A stretch of DNA of 64,000 nucleotides from Tigriopus japonicus. Its lineage: Eukaryota; Arthropoda; Copepoda; Harpacticoida; Harpacticidae. The DNA lies in the NCBI GenBank assembly GCA_010645155.1, contig CM021316.1, forward strand, positions 8,568,267 through 8,632,266, given 5' to 3'. This document shows positions 1 to 12,182 of this stretch, piece by piece (the stretch's first letter is position 1; every line of letters starts with the position of its first letter). The translations under genes and the position numbers were made by a program. The notes below the pieces were generated by a model. That model was not told the DNA's origin. It worked only from the letters and a program-made list of their open reading frames with translations, and did not search any database.

Positions 1-35
1 AATGATGATGGATCATAGTATTTTTTTTCGTTTAG

Positions 36-3000
36 TTTGGTGACCCAACAAGAGGTGATTGTGGGCGATGAAGTGTTGCAGATTCCGAGTAATTCCAAGG
101 AGTACAATGTTCACTTTCCGTTCAAGAACGGAGACGTCAATCGCCATTCTGGTATTGGTAAGAAACAATTTGGATCACGAAAATTAAGAATGTATGATTT
201 TTGATTCATAAAGATATCGATGGAAGTAACACTTGATTATTTGATGGTGATTGTAGATTCATGGGTGCGTTGTTCATTATTTAAAATATGTTTAAGGGTT
301 AAAAGAATGCTCAATTTGTCCTCCATTTTTATTGCACGGGGTAAAGAACGACAAAATTGGGGATAGATTGAGGGTTGAAGAGGGTTTTCTTTAGCACTTT
401 ATAAACCTATTTCGGAACAAAAACGCTTAGGCTAGAACAGGCCTCAATATTTCCGATCTGAAGAAGAATCCCAATTACTCTGCCCAAAGAAAAGATGGTC
501 AAAAAGTGGCTGAATTGTGAAAAAATATTTTTAACAATAATCTTATTGTAAATAAAACTTTTCCCAACTTGCCTTTTTTGAGAATAACTTATCCAAAATC
601 AAACGACGGATCTCTCAAAAAGAGCTAAACTTAAATCCGACACCAAGAGTGCAGTTTTCAAGCTAGCGTGGATGACTCTCAACTTTGCTTGCAGGAGGAT
701 CTCAAAGCGCCATCTTAATGGACTTAAAGGCCATTTGGTCCCATGTGATCAAGTATCGCCTACATATCCCTTTGTCGGATTTGGCAGGCTTTCGAGCCGT
801 TCTCGTGATTCCTGCCATGTATCAAAGGCCATTAATCAAGCACTATCTGTCACTGATGCTCCTGGAACTCGGATTTGGCGGATGTTTTGTCATCCAAGAT
901 CATGTGGCAGCCACCTTTGGCGCTGGTTTAGGTAAAGATTGGCATAAATAGCCTTATCTTATCAAGCACTCGACATACTGACGTTTCCGCTTTTTTTAGG
1001 TTTTGCATGTGTGGTCGATATTGGCGATCAGAAAACATCGGTATCTTGCGTTGAGGATGGAATATCACAACCGGATTCTCGAGTCCAAATCAATTATGGA
1101 AGTGGTGATATCACTCAAATTCTNNNNNNNNNNNNNNNNNNNNNNNNNNNNNNNNNNNNNNNNNNNNNNNNNNNNNNNNNNNNNNNNNNNNNNNGGAATA
1201 TCACAACCGGATTCTCGAGTCCAAATCAATTATGGAAGTGGCGATATCACTCAGATTCTTTATTTCCTACTGCGAAACATAGGGTTTCCGTACAAATCAT
1301 GCAAACCGGATATGAATCTCCTTGACGCGGAATTGCTCCAGAAACTTAAAGAGGACGTTACCCATTTGGATCTGGATCAATGTGGCATTACTGAATGGCC
1401 CTTCAACGTTAAGGCCTTAGGTGGGGTAATAGAATAAAGGCAAACATATTTCCTCTGAAATATGTTGTTTCCAAGCTGATCAAGTTTGTTTAGAAATTTC
1501 ACAAAACAGCAGGATGTGTTTCTTACACAGACAAAGAAAAGCAAAGCTTTTTAGATCTACATAAAACTTTCCAACTCCCTGGTATGAAATGAAGTTTTTC
1601 AATCTCGTAAAGTACAATAACAACTGAAGTTTTTGGGGGGCATCTTAAGTTAAACAATTGGTCAAAAAAAAAAAGTCCTGAAATGAAAATCACCATTCCA
1701 GATAAGCCTGTCATTCAATACAAAGTGTCAATGGCGGATGAGACGATCATTGCTCCGTTGGCTTTATTTCATCCCGAGCTCTTTGAAGTCACCGGTTCCA
1801 AGAAGGTCCAACTCATGGGAAAAGATCCAGGCGATCCCGAAGACCCCCATGACCACATCTATTTGAGCGAAACCAGTCGAAAGTATACAAAAGTAAGAGT
1901 TGGCACATTTTCATAAACAGTGTGACGAGAAAGTTCTGAGTCCATACATCAAAACTTCAAACGAAGTTTCTGTTATTGAGTCAGTCATTCTTAGAGCAAG
2001 GGATGATGTGATCGAAATGTTGTTTTGGTCAAAAGGAACATATTCTTGAAACGAACACTAAAAAAACAGCTTGTTTTTCGTTTGGATTACTTGTAAGCCA
2101 TGAATTGGCAATCTGCGGCATCTAGGGTTAAAACGTCTATTTTGACCCCTTTAAACAAAACACCATATTGCTTCGGCCAAATCTTAGTCCTTATTTTTGG
2201 GTCACTCAGCTATGCATTTATTTTTAAGCGCAAAATTATCGTATGTCAACTCAAGTAGACTCGGAATAAGAACCAAAATTAACTTTAAAATTTAAGCCGC
2301 AAGTCTGGCAAGAAGTTTAAGATGAATATGGCTCTAAAATCAGGGTCATATACATTGCTTTTTTGACAGGGTTTTGCTTCTACTTGAACTTATCAAAGAA
2401 GATGGATTTAAAACTTGAAGCGATACTGAAATAAAAAAGAATGGGCTCAAAACTTTCGTGTCACGTTGTATTGAGATGCAATAGCTCAAGTTCAAAGAAT
2501 CTTTTAGGTTGGACCAACAGATGTGACAGACGCGACCGATGCTCCAGGAATGGATGATGATCTAGAAATTGTGGCTGATGTCGTCGAATCTAATCAGAAT
2601 GGAAGATCAGGAGGATCCAAGACTCAAGGCTCATCGGCAAATGGCGAATCCGTGTTGTCCTTGGATCAAGCCATTCTTAAGAGCATTGAGGGGTGTGAGA
2701 GCGAAGATATGAAACGCAAAATGTATGGATGTATTCTCTTAGTTGGAGGTGGGTCCAAGCTCAAAGGATTGGACTCGTATCTTCGTAGCAAACTCGCTCT
2801 TCAGGTAAAACGAGATTGGAATCTTTTTTCTGAACAAGATTATTTTTCAATTGAAATGGAGAGTGATTCCATAACCCACAGGAAAATCTGATAATTTTTT
2901 TTCTAAAGAAGAAAGAAAATTGCCAGTTGTTAAAGTGACTTTGCCTTTGAGTCTAAGCAGGGGATTCCTTTTAAAATACACCTTGGGTGCATCACTTCTA

Positions 3001-4079
3001 TACTTTTGGTTCTACACTTTTGTGCTCTTATTATTCTGATATTTCATCAAATTAGTCACATTACTAATTACTCCTTATTTCACATCCTAGCATGACCAAT
3101 TTGTATGTTTCATACACCTACTTTAATGCTAGTCCAAGGGACAACAAAAATATTCGATCACTCCAATGAAAATTCAACAGAACAATATATTTGTTGGAAA
3201 AACTTCACATTTTAGTACAATGGTTAAACTCCATGTGTATTTTTGAAATTCGTCCTGAAGTAGAGTGGTTCCTGGTCAAATTATTTATTTTTAAAATTAA
3301 ATATCGTTCTACAAATTGAGAAAACGTCAGTGTTTCACACTTTGTAGTCTTCCAAACCAAAAAATTGGAATACTTATATTAGAAGTGTCCGAAAAATCAC
3401 AACACAAAAAAATTGTGTATTTTTTGATCGAGCCTTTTTTCATAATATTTGCGGATTGTTTGAATACCATTACAAGGGATAAGATCTTTTATAATAACGA
3501 AAGCAACATATAAACAAACCAATAAACATAGCCAACAATCGGGAATCATCCGAATTTGAAAGTGTTTTGAGGGGGTTTCTTGATGCAATTGTCCATTTGG
3601 TCCATTAAATTAGCGATAAAAGAGTGTGGAACATATCAATGTGTATTCACATCTTTCGTTTTAGACCAGATATTTCCCCCTTTCCTAACTATTTCCTGAT
3701 GACTTCCGTCATTTAAATGAGGCACAAATACTAGATATGTTACAGATCAATATTTATAGTTCATCCCCTCCTAGTTGTTAAGTTCGCCTTCGATTAGTTT
3801 TTGATTCAAGAAGCAATTAATGAAATTAAAATGCTAATTTGAAATTTGATATCACCTTCCAACTGATTTTTGTTTTCCTAGATCCCACAACAGTATCGCC
3901 TCGATCCTCTGGACATCATCGTGAATGCCAAAGATCTTTGCTCAGCCATGACCACGTGGAAAGGAGCCGCCATTTTGGCTTGTTTAGAAACGGCTCAAGA
4001 ATTATGGATCACGGGTCCAGAATGGGCCAAAACCGGTCAAAAACTTCTGCGAGAACGAGCTCCTTTCCCTTGGGCATAA
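36..4079 (+). CDS. ACTR8: Actin-related protein 8 (INO80 complex), 3' part
   Basis: Partial gene; its 5' exons lie before the window. Visible exons: 36-157, 695-931, 1000-1420, 1702-1892, 2508-2804 and 3882-4079 (TAA stop); all junctions are GT/AG and phases agree. Translated exons match the ARP8 order: LVTQQ...VGDEVL, then IWSHVI...IPLSDL, VVDIGDQKTSVSCVEDG, GDPEDPHD, and the actin-fold nucleotide-binding segment LVGGGSKLKGLD near the C terminus. ARP8 is known as a nuclear subunit of the INO80 remodeller that helps bind nucleosomes and actin. The stretch between DPHD and the last actin-like segment is acidic and low-complexity, as in ARP8 inserts. Exon 1000-1420 is interrupted by an assembly gap with a duplicated 65-bp flank that shifts the frame; collapsing it restores phase. 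Family identity is from remembered similarity; the third-exon donor at 1420 is less certain than the others. Confidence 0.92.
158..694 (+). other. ARP8 intron
   Basis: AT-rich intron from GTAAG at 158 to TTGCAG ending at 694. I see no gene or clear repeat inside. Confidence 0.8.
1059..1259. repeat. Gap-flanking assembly duplication inside an ARP8 exon
   Basis: The 65 bp at 1059-1123 are repeated at 1195-1259 on the other side of 71 Ns (1124-1194). The copies differ at two positions, both synonymous third-codon positions (GGT/GGC and CAA/CAG). The 136-nt offset is not a multiple of three, so the assembled exon is out of frame, while one copy alone gives a continuous ARP8 reading frame. This is best read as two allelic contig ends not merged by the assembler. 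Confidence 0.88.
1893..2507 (+). other. ARP8 intron
   Basis: Intron from GTAAG at 1893 to TTTTAG ending at 2507. AT-rich; nothing recognisable inside. Confidence 0.75.
2805..3881 (+). other. ARP8 last intron
   Basis: Intron of about 1.08 kb from GTAAAA at 2805 to TTTCCTAG ending at 3881. AT-rich, with only short out-of-context reading frames; no repeat family recognised. Confidence 0.75.
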
Positions 4080-4087
4080 TTATGACA

Positions 4088-4093
4088 AATAAA
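4088..4093 (+). terminator. Polyadenylation signal of ARP8
   Basis: AATAAA begins 9 nt after the ARP8 stop codon. The ARP8 3' end would therefore fall close to, or inside, the last exon of the convergent P450 gene, whose stop is at 4108-4110 on the other strand. Confidence 0.6.
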
Positions 4094-4107
4094 TGAAATG
4101 TCTATGT

Positions 4108-7100
4108 TCACTTTCTTATTTCAAGTCTTGTGGAACACGGCTTGGGCTCCAAAACTAAGCCCAAATCTCCTTCTATGTTGATTTCCCGGGGATTAACGTC
4201 ACTTCTGAACTTGAAGTTCTTCAAAAGTGTCACGAAGAAAAGATACAACTCCATTCGCGCCATGTTCTCTCCAGGACATTTCCTCTTTCCTGCGAAGTAG
4301 ACATGACTATTCAAAACTAGTTTTTGATTAGAGATGTCTAAATGTGTTAGTTTTTACCTAGACCAAAGGTGGCAACCCGTTCATCGCGAATGAATTTCGT
4401 TCCATCGTCAGAGAGGAATCGCTCGGGTTTGAAATGGTTGGGTTCAGGGAAAAACTTTGGATTGTGAGTCAGATTTTGAATGATGTACAGCACGTGCGTA
4501 TTCTTGGGGATGACGTAAGGCCCCAACTAAAAAAAAAAGAAACGTGGATTGGAGAGAATGGGCATTTAGATTATATACATGAATTATGCGGGAAAGCTGA
4601 CTGATCCTGGCATTTCAATTAAAAAACCACTAAATCGAGAAAATGAATCAAAGCTTCAAAACCCGTCATTAGATGGAGGCAAAACAGGGGCAAAGTCTCT
4701 TGATTTTAGAACAGGGGTCGGCAACCGCTTTTGGGTTAAGGCTCACCAACTTCAACTAGGTGTTACGAGGGGCCAATCAAACAGACTTTGATAAGTCTGT
4801 TTGGTTGTAAGTGTTGAAAAGGCCAACGAATTAAAAAAATCAAAGATTAAAGAAGTCAGAGTACAGTACTACGGAAGGCTCGAAGGCCTACTAAGTTGGA
4901 TTTTTCCATGGCTCCTGGGCCCACCAACGACCACCTTAGGCCTCACTGACTGCCAACCCCTGTTTTAGAGCTTTCCTTGTCTTTCACGTGTTGCTGAAAT
5001 TGCCACTTGGATTTTAGTATCGATTACTCTTCATATTTTCTATTTGAGTTGAAGTCCAACGTTATTGTGTTTAAGAATCAAAAAGTCATGCTGAGCGATC
5101 AAAAATTAAAGCCTCAGGTTTTGCCGAAATACCATTTTTTACTATAATAAAAGAGTACTATCAAACAGTGGTCTAATATCTAGGGCAGACCTGTGATGTA
5201 ATTGAAATTACAATTACGTAATTGCAATTACATTTCCAAGTAATTTTCATTAAATACATTTGAGATCAAGATAATTATAATTAATTACATTTGAGCCCAT
5301 GTAATTGACATTTTTCAATTGCAAATTACAATACATTTTAACCTTCATAAGCAATTCTGAGATTAGAAATTTCACAGATTTTCCCCCGTCCTACCAATAT
5401 TTTTCGGTGTGTAAATTGATTCACAAAAAGCTTACAGGTTCGTAATGCTCTTTGCACATTTTGCACTTGAAAAGAAAGGAGTTCAAGCGTGGTTTGAAAA
5501 AATAATGTAATTGAAATGTTATTCAATTACTTTTGAAAAGTAATTGTAATTGCAAAATAATAATTTCATTTACAAATAAAGAAATTGTAATTGTATTCAA
5601 AAACTTTTGAGATCAACGTAATTGTAATTGAAATTAATTAGATTTTAGAAGTAACTGACACAAGTCTGATCTAGGGCAGGGGTAAGCAACCGGTGGGCCG
5701 CGGCCCACATGTGGGTCCAAGGGGGGTCTTTAGTGGGCCCAAGCGCTATGGAGAAAGTCCAAAATAGTGGGCCTGCGAGACATCCATAGTACTGTGCTCG
5801 TGGGCCCAAGCTCTTTGTGAGCCCTTGAACGTGCCACTGTCTGTTTAGTGGGCCCCTGACAATATGTAAACAAATTTGTTGGCCTTGATCCAAAAGTGGT
5901 TGCCGACCCCTGATCTAGGGCATTCTATGTGCACCATGACCTCCTATGATACACATGGATTTGCAAGTAGCAACTTTTTCATAATTCACTACATACGTGT
6001 ATAATAAAAAGTCGTAGAGTGTGACATCTAGTGCATGGCATTTTTGGTTTAATTGATGAGTAAAATCACTTCGAGATTGGCGTGAAAAGCTCGGCAGCAG
6101 AAAAGGAATTTCAGGGATAGTCCGAGCAAAGATTCAGCTGAAAACACCTCTTATTTCATTTGAACTCCCTCCATCAATATTTGGGGCCCTTTGGTTTATC
6201 CAAAACTAATTTATGATCATGTCGTTATATAAAATACACACATGTGTACAAGGCAGTTGTAACAAAATTACAGGTAACGAAAGTACAGTAATTCGCTCCT
6301 TTTTCGAAAAAGTAAGTGCAATGACTAGGTACAGGAACTTAAGACGAATAAACTTATTCGTCTTCTTTCGTCTTTTTGGCCTTTATTTGTTGTGAAATTT
6401 TTTTCGTCTAATTTGGATTTTATTCGTCTTTTTTCGTCGTAGTGGCTAAAAATTTGGATTTTCTTAGTTTTCAAACGCCTGCAGCGTTGTTTTTTTTTCA
6501 ATTTCCCAAGTAAATAAAACTTTCAAAGAAAGTTCAACGCCACCAATCATAGGTCAATGTAATAAATTGATTGTCAGTTGCGGTTTTGCACAAACAAAAT
6601 ACAATCCACACTTATAAATTAACTTGTACTCGTACAGTTGCTCGACAGACACAGAAAGAAAAGATTACTATTGGGTTGACAAGGCCATCAGAACAATTAC
6701 GTGCTAAAAAGGTTCCTTTAAAAAGGCATTTTTTAAATCTTGGTTTTTATGTCATATATACTACTGGCTAATTCTTGCTCGTTAGGTACTTCCTTTTTTT
6801 AAATTTTCTAGATTTCGCCGTTTTTTGACACTCAGATCAGTTTAGACCGATTGGTCCTTATCAATAGGGACATACATTACGTCTATTTTGTGGAAGCAGC
6901 TTTAATCGTCTTTTTTCGTCTGGAAGGGCATTTAATTTTTCTTCTTTCTTATAATATAGGTTCAATCGCCTTTTTGGGAAATCAATTCGATTTTTTCCAT
7001 TCTGCAAGTTTTTTTCTTCTTTTTTTCGTCTGTTGGGCACTTTTATTCATCTTTTTTCGTTTAATCAGTCAATTTTATTCGTCTTTTTTCGTCTAATCAG

Positions 7101-10100
7101 GCAATTCTATTCGTCTTTTTTCGTTTAATTTGACAGTTTTAATTGTCTTAACTTCCTGTCCCTAGTAATGACATTAAATTTCAAAAATGCAGTAACGGCT
7201 CAAAAACCCAAAAGGTTCGCGTTACTCGTTCCTTTTCCCATTGCGCTGATTTTGATATTTTTTTTAATGTGAACTTACACGAGCGACTTTTTAATAATTA
7301 AGCTTCGAACGAAGTCAAAGAAAGTAAATTTGCTTGCCTTTGTTGGCAAACCTTTTGGGAGTTCTTTAGAAGAGTATGTTCGTCTTTGAAATGATGTTTG
7401 TCTTGTCCTTTCCCAAAAGAAATAGGGGATTTTTAAAAACGAATTCAACGTAATTGTTCCTACACGGTACTTGTCAGTTTGAAATTTCATACTTTTGCCT
7501 TGAACTTGTGAGTTTTCACATGCCTGACGTGTTTTTATCACTTTTTTGGGTTAGAAACGGACCAATTAAACTAAACAAATCAGCACCTGAGAAACACATT
7601 GTCAAGTAGCTCCAATTCCGGAAGTATCTACATGTGTTCCAAAAGTTTACTCACTACCTTTCCAAAAATTAGTTAATTTAATGGGTTTTTAGGGTAATAA
7701 CTGTATCTAGACCTGACCTTTGAAAATTCAGTATTTAAATGTTTTTCTGTTAAGTTTCTTGGGTCTGAAACATATCTCAGTGTTCTGTGTGTGCAATTTT
7801 CAGACAAACTTGATATGAATTTTTCAGTACCGTGCCTGTCAGTTGTAAGACTGAATTTTTCAATCTGACAAAAGCCAAAATGAAGGCAAACTTTTTTGAC
7901 GCAGGCTTTGATAAATCGGCATTATAACAATTGTTTATAATGAGTCCATTTTCCTTCCATTAAATTTTTAAGACTTTTTTTCTGATCCTAAAACCTTCGA
8001 GTCTAGTTACACATGAAGTTACTCACTTACTTGTTACTTGATATTTCGTTCACCTAAGTTCACTTACAACACATCAAACCTGAAGCTAAAATGCAGGCCA
8101 TTCTAAGAGTTTTGAGAAGTATGGTGAAGAAAACAAGGGTGAGCAAAATTTCAAGTCCAGGAATTCAAATCGTGTTAGCCAGAGCGTCTCTAGTGTTAGC
8201 TATTAAATCACAAGGTTTTCAATACTTCTAAAATAGTATCAAATACGTGTTGAATGGCATTGTCTTAAAATACTTCTTTATACCATTCAATTTTTTGAAC
8301 TGATATATCTTTAGAAAACTGAAAAAAATCTTGAACGTAAAACACAAATCCTAAATGAAGCAGACACGATGTTATTGCATTTAAAATTTGAAAGTAAATT
8401 ATTGTGATTGCGATGCCTAAAATCACACCTTCAATAATCCTGAAAATTTATTCTACAGTGCGTCCCAAAATTTTCAGTTACATTAGAAAGGTATTCTCCA
8501 ATGCTACTAAAGCATTAATTGCGCCTGAGGCGCAATTTTTCGCAACCTCTGCAGGGGTTTCAGGTCCCGCCTCCTGAAACTTATTACCCATGAGAGAAGT
8601 TTAATTAATTGAATTTGTTAAGAAATGTTCCATAAAATATTCAAGAAGACAAAATATCGATAAGGTTAATTTAGGCAAGGACTCTTGAGTAAGGAAGCGA
8701 CACGACATTTTTGGTCCCGCCAAGTTAGGCCATTGAATGCAAGTCTAGAAAACCCTCAAGACTTTAATTTTCATACTTTTACCGATTCCTAAAGCATAAA
8801 ATCCCTTCATATGATACCACTTGGTATTCAAAAGTGTATTTGAGCTTTGATTTGTTGTATTTAAGGCACAAAAAGTTGAGCACAAGTTCAATTTTGCTAG
8901 AATAAAGGTTGAGCAAAAGATCACTTTCATTCCATGCCATTTTTCATTATATTGAATAAGAATTATATTATTGCAGACTCTTTTTGACTAAACGCAAATT
9001 AGGGATAGTATCTAAGTAGTTTACAACTAATGTTATTAGTAATTACAATATCTAATTTATGTTCTTATTCAGAGTCATAAATGGTATTTGGTAAGGCTTC
9101 ACCTTTTTTGAAAATTGAACTATGATGCTTAATATGACAACTTTCTTGTCTTTTCCAAGATGGTCTGAAGATCTGCAGATCTTTCAATGGTTCATTGTTT
9201 CTAAAATAGTTCCAAGGATTTCAGCTGTACAAGGGGAGCTAGGTGCAACTTTAAGGGCTTAAAGGCTTTCATGTGATAATAAAGATAGATATATTTGGCC
9301 GCAATATAATTGATGCAGTGTTGTGAAGTACTCAAAAAGAATTAATTCAAAACATTTTAAAAAGATTCCTCCTTTGCCTGTAACTCCTAGTTATGTTTTC
9401 AAATTTGTTTTCAAACAAGAAGCCCAGACAGCCAGCCCTAGTCTTAAAGAAACAACAAAAGTTGTGTCGCGATCACGCCATCTGGTGTATTTACTTGGAA
9501 AACTTTACCGAAAGAGATTTTCAAAAAAGGTGAAAAAGCGAGACAATATTGTTTCCAGATAGCTGAATGAAACCACATCGGTTCACTTACAACAGGGGTC
9601 AGCAACCGTTTTTGTGTCAAGGCCCACCAAGTTTGGTTTGGACAAGTCCGGGCCCACCATACAGATGGTGCCTTGGCCCTTGGTTCATGGGCCCTTAAAT
9701 TAACAATCAAAGACCTCTGGGCCCACAATTACAGTACTATGGATATCTCTTAGGCCCATTATTTCGGACTTTCCTCATGGCTCGTGGGGCCACCAATGAT
9801 AACCCTTGGGCCCACAGGTTGCCGACAGCTGACTTACAATTTCTCATACCAATATGTTCTCGTTCTTGAAACATTGTCATTTGGTTCCAGTCAATGCTAA
9901 AAAACATGATAATCTATACAACTAAGGAGAAACAGTCACACTCTAAAGTGATTGCAACGACATTCAACGGGGTAAACAAGGCATCATTTCAAGCTGATCG
10001 ATTAATTATAATGGAGAAAAAGGTGTTTTCACCAGGGTAAAAGGAAACCTAAAATGCTTATATGGGAAGTCTTGATGGCTGCTTGGATATTTTATGCTTG

Positions 10101-12182
10101 TTTAACTCATTGGACACTCTCATGAACAAGGTACCTGTGTAGTATCTAATATGGCAGAAACCCTTTATCCATGCATGTTGGTTTGTCTTGGAGATGAATC
10201 CACAGGGAACTTGCAGGTTTTGTTGTTAAACAACACTTGAAGATGAACTTGTTGTTCTTGTTGTATTGTTAAGTAGCAATAATTTGTCATTATTCTTCTA
10301 TTCATTCTGAGCCACAAGCACAATTGCTTTCTTGAAATTTAGAGATCACCGGGCTGTTACAAACAATTTCTTTACAAAATGATCACATTGTGCCAATGCT
10401 TAAATGATTCTTGGTCTTGATCATTGAAGCCTCAGTTCTGGAGCTCCTTTCAAACACAAATGAGACCACTGTTTTAAAATCACTCTTTGATATGCCTCAA
10501 ACACCTAAGTTTGCCTTGGCAAACTATATTTAAAGGGCACTGTTTGGCGCAATCTAAGTTGATTGATCGACATTTATGTTATGTGACTATGAAGCTTAGA
10601 AGGTCAGGAGCGCTTTCAGGTTGATAAAAGTCCCTTGTCTTAAGATAATGCAATTGTGTAGATGCCCTAACTTTTCTATTTCCCTCGTATTTTCAAGTGG
10701 GCAGGATTGAAATTCGACCAGATTTGCCTCTAAAGTAAAATTAACCCAAACTTTTGTTTGCACATTTGAATTGTTTGGAGTCCTTCGTGAATCTTTAAGA
10801 TTGTACAAAGCTTAGTGACCGTCTGAGTTTTCCATAACCACAAATCCCACAGAGAATCGAACACTGCTTTACCTGAACATCATCGAGGGTCGCTCTGGGT
10901 CCCCAAGGAACAATACAAGCCAATCGTTGGATCTCCAGCAACGTAGCCTCCACATAAGGGGTCTTAGAACGATGATTGAGACTAGGCGTATCATTTCCAA
11001 TAACCCTAGCAATCTCCTCTTGCACCTTGACCTGGATTTCGGGCCATTTCATCATATAGATCAGACCCCAACTGCAGAATGAACAGAATAGTTCTGATAA
11101 TTACGAAGATAATCCTCTTATAACCTTCCCCAAACCTTAGTGTGGTCGCTGTTGTGTCCATGCCAGCGATGAAAAGGTCAAACATTGAGTTCCGCATATT
11201 GACCTCACCTCTCTGTTCATGGAACGACGAAGTGGGATCTTTGGTATCCTGGATCTTCTTGAGGTAGGCATCGATGAAATCCCTCACCAAGTTGGGGTCG
11301 AACGATTTCTTGTGGTTGTTAATCTCCTCATTGATTTTGACATCCACATCTCGACGAGAGGAAAGCATCGTTTTCTGACCCAGGAACGTGGTGAGCTTCA
11401 TCAATGTTGGAGAATATAGTTGCAAAGTGCTGAGGAACCCCGGTTTTTGGGACCGCATAAAGTCCTTAGCTGAAAGGAGGAGCTCATCAGACATCCGGAC
11501 AGGATTTCCACTGACAAAATGCCACACCACATTGAGTGCGTTCCCGATAAAGTTGTTGGTATCGATTATCACGGGGACGGTTCCATCTTTGGAGGTCTGT
11601 TTCAACTTTTGGACCATGGCGTCACATTCCGATCGAATCACTTCTTCAATGTCCACGTTCCTGCCAAATCCCAAGGAAATCAGTTGACTGAAGGCGAATT
11701 TCCGTTGATCTTTCCAACTGGTTCCATCGGCAAATGCAATGCCAGGTAAACTTCCATCAGGATTCCGTTCCCCACGGATCAAGGCTTGGGATTCCATCTC
11801 TTTCAAGGGTCTTGAAGGCAGAGCATCAATTTTCATGGCCTACTTATGGCAATGGTAGAGCAAGGTCAAGGTCACTGTTAAGGAACCCTCCGGAGGTTGA
11901 GATTGAAATGGAATTGATTACCTGATCAATGAGATCTGGATCCAAGAGGATCACTGTGGTTTTGGGACCAAAGTCGAACATGAAAATTCCTCCCAGTTGT
12001 TTGGCCATTTCCATGAAGGTCTCGATTGGATTGGCTTTGAAGAGATACAAATGGCCAATCAAGGGGAGACTCCAATTGGGTCCCGGGGGAAGGGGTTGTC
12101 CCATGTAGACTTTGGGGTATCCATGGTAGCTTTTGAATACTTTGTAGACAATCAACACGAAAAATATCCCCAACAGGAGCAT
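4108..12182 (-). CDS. Cytochrome P450, CYP2-clan-like
   Basis: Five exons on the minus strand: 11922-12182 (ATG at 12182), 11137-11840, 10873-11071, 4358-4526 and 4108-4289 (TGA). Phases agree, giving 504 residues, a normal microsomal P450 length. Seen in order: an N-terminal hydrophobic anchor (LLLGIFFVLIV), the hinge PPGPNWSLPLIGHL, the I-helix oxygen-binding motif AGMDTTATTLSW (split across exons 2 and 3), ExxR as EIQR, PERF as FKPERFL, and the heme loop FGLGKRKCPGE with the cysteine ligand (split across exons 4 and 5). Family knowledge: an ER-bound monooxygenase using electrons from P450 reductase; the hinge and I-helix resemble the CYP2 clan. Substrate cannot be inferred. Introns 1, 2 and 4 are 65-81 bp, while intron 3 is about 6.3 kb and packed with transposons. 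A pyrimidine-rich TCTCTAG lies 5 nt before the ATG. Confidence 0.92.
4712..4962. mobile_element. hAT-type MITE, copy 1
   Basis: Starts CAGGGGTCGGCAACC and ends in its approximate inverse (GCCAACCCCTG). It is flanked by near-identical 8-bp duplications, TTTTAGAA (4704-4711) and TTTTAGAG (4963-4970). CAGGGG-type ends with 8-bp target duplications are characteristic of hAT elements. At about 250 bp and without a transposase frame it is non-autonomous. Its interior resembles copy 3 more than copies 2, 4 and 5. Confidence 0.85.
5186..5668. mobile_element. hAT-like MITE with AATTAC-rich interior
   Basis: Begins CAGACCTGTG and ends CACAAGTCTG, giving short imperfect terminal inverted repeats. It is flanked by perfect 8-bp duplications ATCTAGGG at 5178-5185 and 5669-5676. 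The interior is rich in GTAATTGNAATTAC motifs in both orientations and would fold extensively. There is no coding sequence. Its right duplication is shared with the neighbouring element at 5677. Confidence 0.8.
5677..5912. mobile_element. hAT-type MITE, copy 2
   Basis: Ends CAGGGGTAAGCAACC and GTTGCCGACCCCTG are inverted repeats. Perfect 8-bp duplications ATCTAGGG flank it at 5669-5676 and 5913-5920. It belongs to the same subfamily as copies 4 and 5 (shared CCGGTGGGCC and GTGGGCCC segments). No transposase frame. Confidence 0.9.
6324..7166. mobile_element. 843-bp terminal-inverted-repeat element with TTCGTC subrepeats
   Basis: The left end ACTAGGTACAGGAACTTAAG (6324 on) is the inverse of the right end (7145-7166) with about two mismatches over 22 bp. 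AATG occurs directly outside both ends (6320-6323 and 7167-7170), a possible 4-bp target duplication. The interior repeats TTCGTCTTTTTTCGTC many times, including about 33-bp tandem units at 7050-7125. There is no convincing transposase. The superfamily is not recognised. Confidence 0.7.
8517..8580. repeat. Two adjacent perfect hairpins
   Basis: Stem one: AATTGCGCC, loop TGA, GGCGCAATT (8517-8537). Stem two: GTTTCAGG, 8-nt loop, CCTGAAAC (8557-8580). Both sit in an intron outside any recognised element. The upstream GTGCGTCCCAAAATT (from 8459) faintly recalls a mariner-type terminal repeat. Function unknown. Confidence 0.5.
9593..9831. mobile_element. hAT-type MITE, copy 3
   Basis: Starts CAGGGGTCAGCAACC and ends GTTGCCGACAGCTG. 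It is flanked by perfect 8-bp duplications ACTTACAA at 9585-9592 and 9832-9839. The interior resembles copy 1 (AAGGCCCACCAA). Non-autonomous. Confidence 0.9.

Larger units (their letters stand above)
4527..10872 (-). other. Transposon-rich third intron of the P450 gene
   Basis: A 6.3-kb intron between P450 exons 3 and 4. It holds three hAT-type elements of one family (4712-4962, 5677-5912, 9593-9831), another hAT-like element (5186-5668), an 843-bp terminal-inverted-repeat element (6324-7166) and two short hairpins (8517-8580). Sequence around 6240-6320 and 7200-7260 (GTAACG and GTTACTCG motifs with TTTTTCG) may belong to an older element into which the 843-bp one inserted. I see no coding sequence in it. 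Confidence 0.8.
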
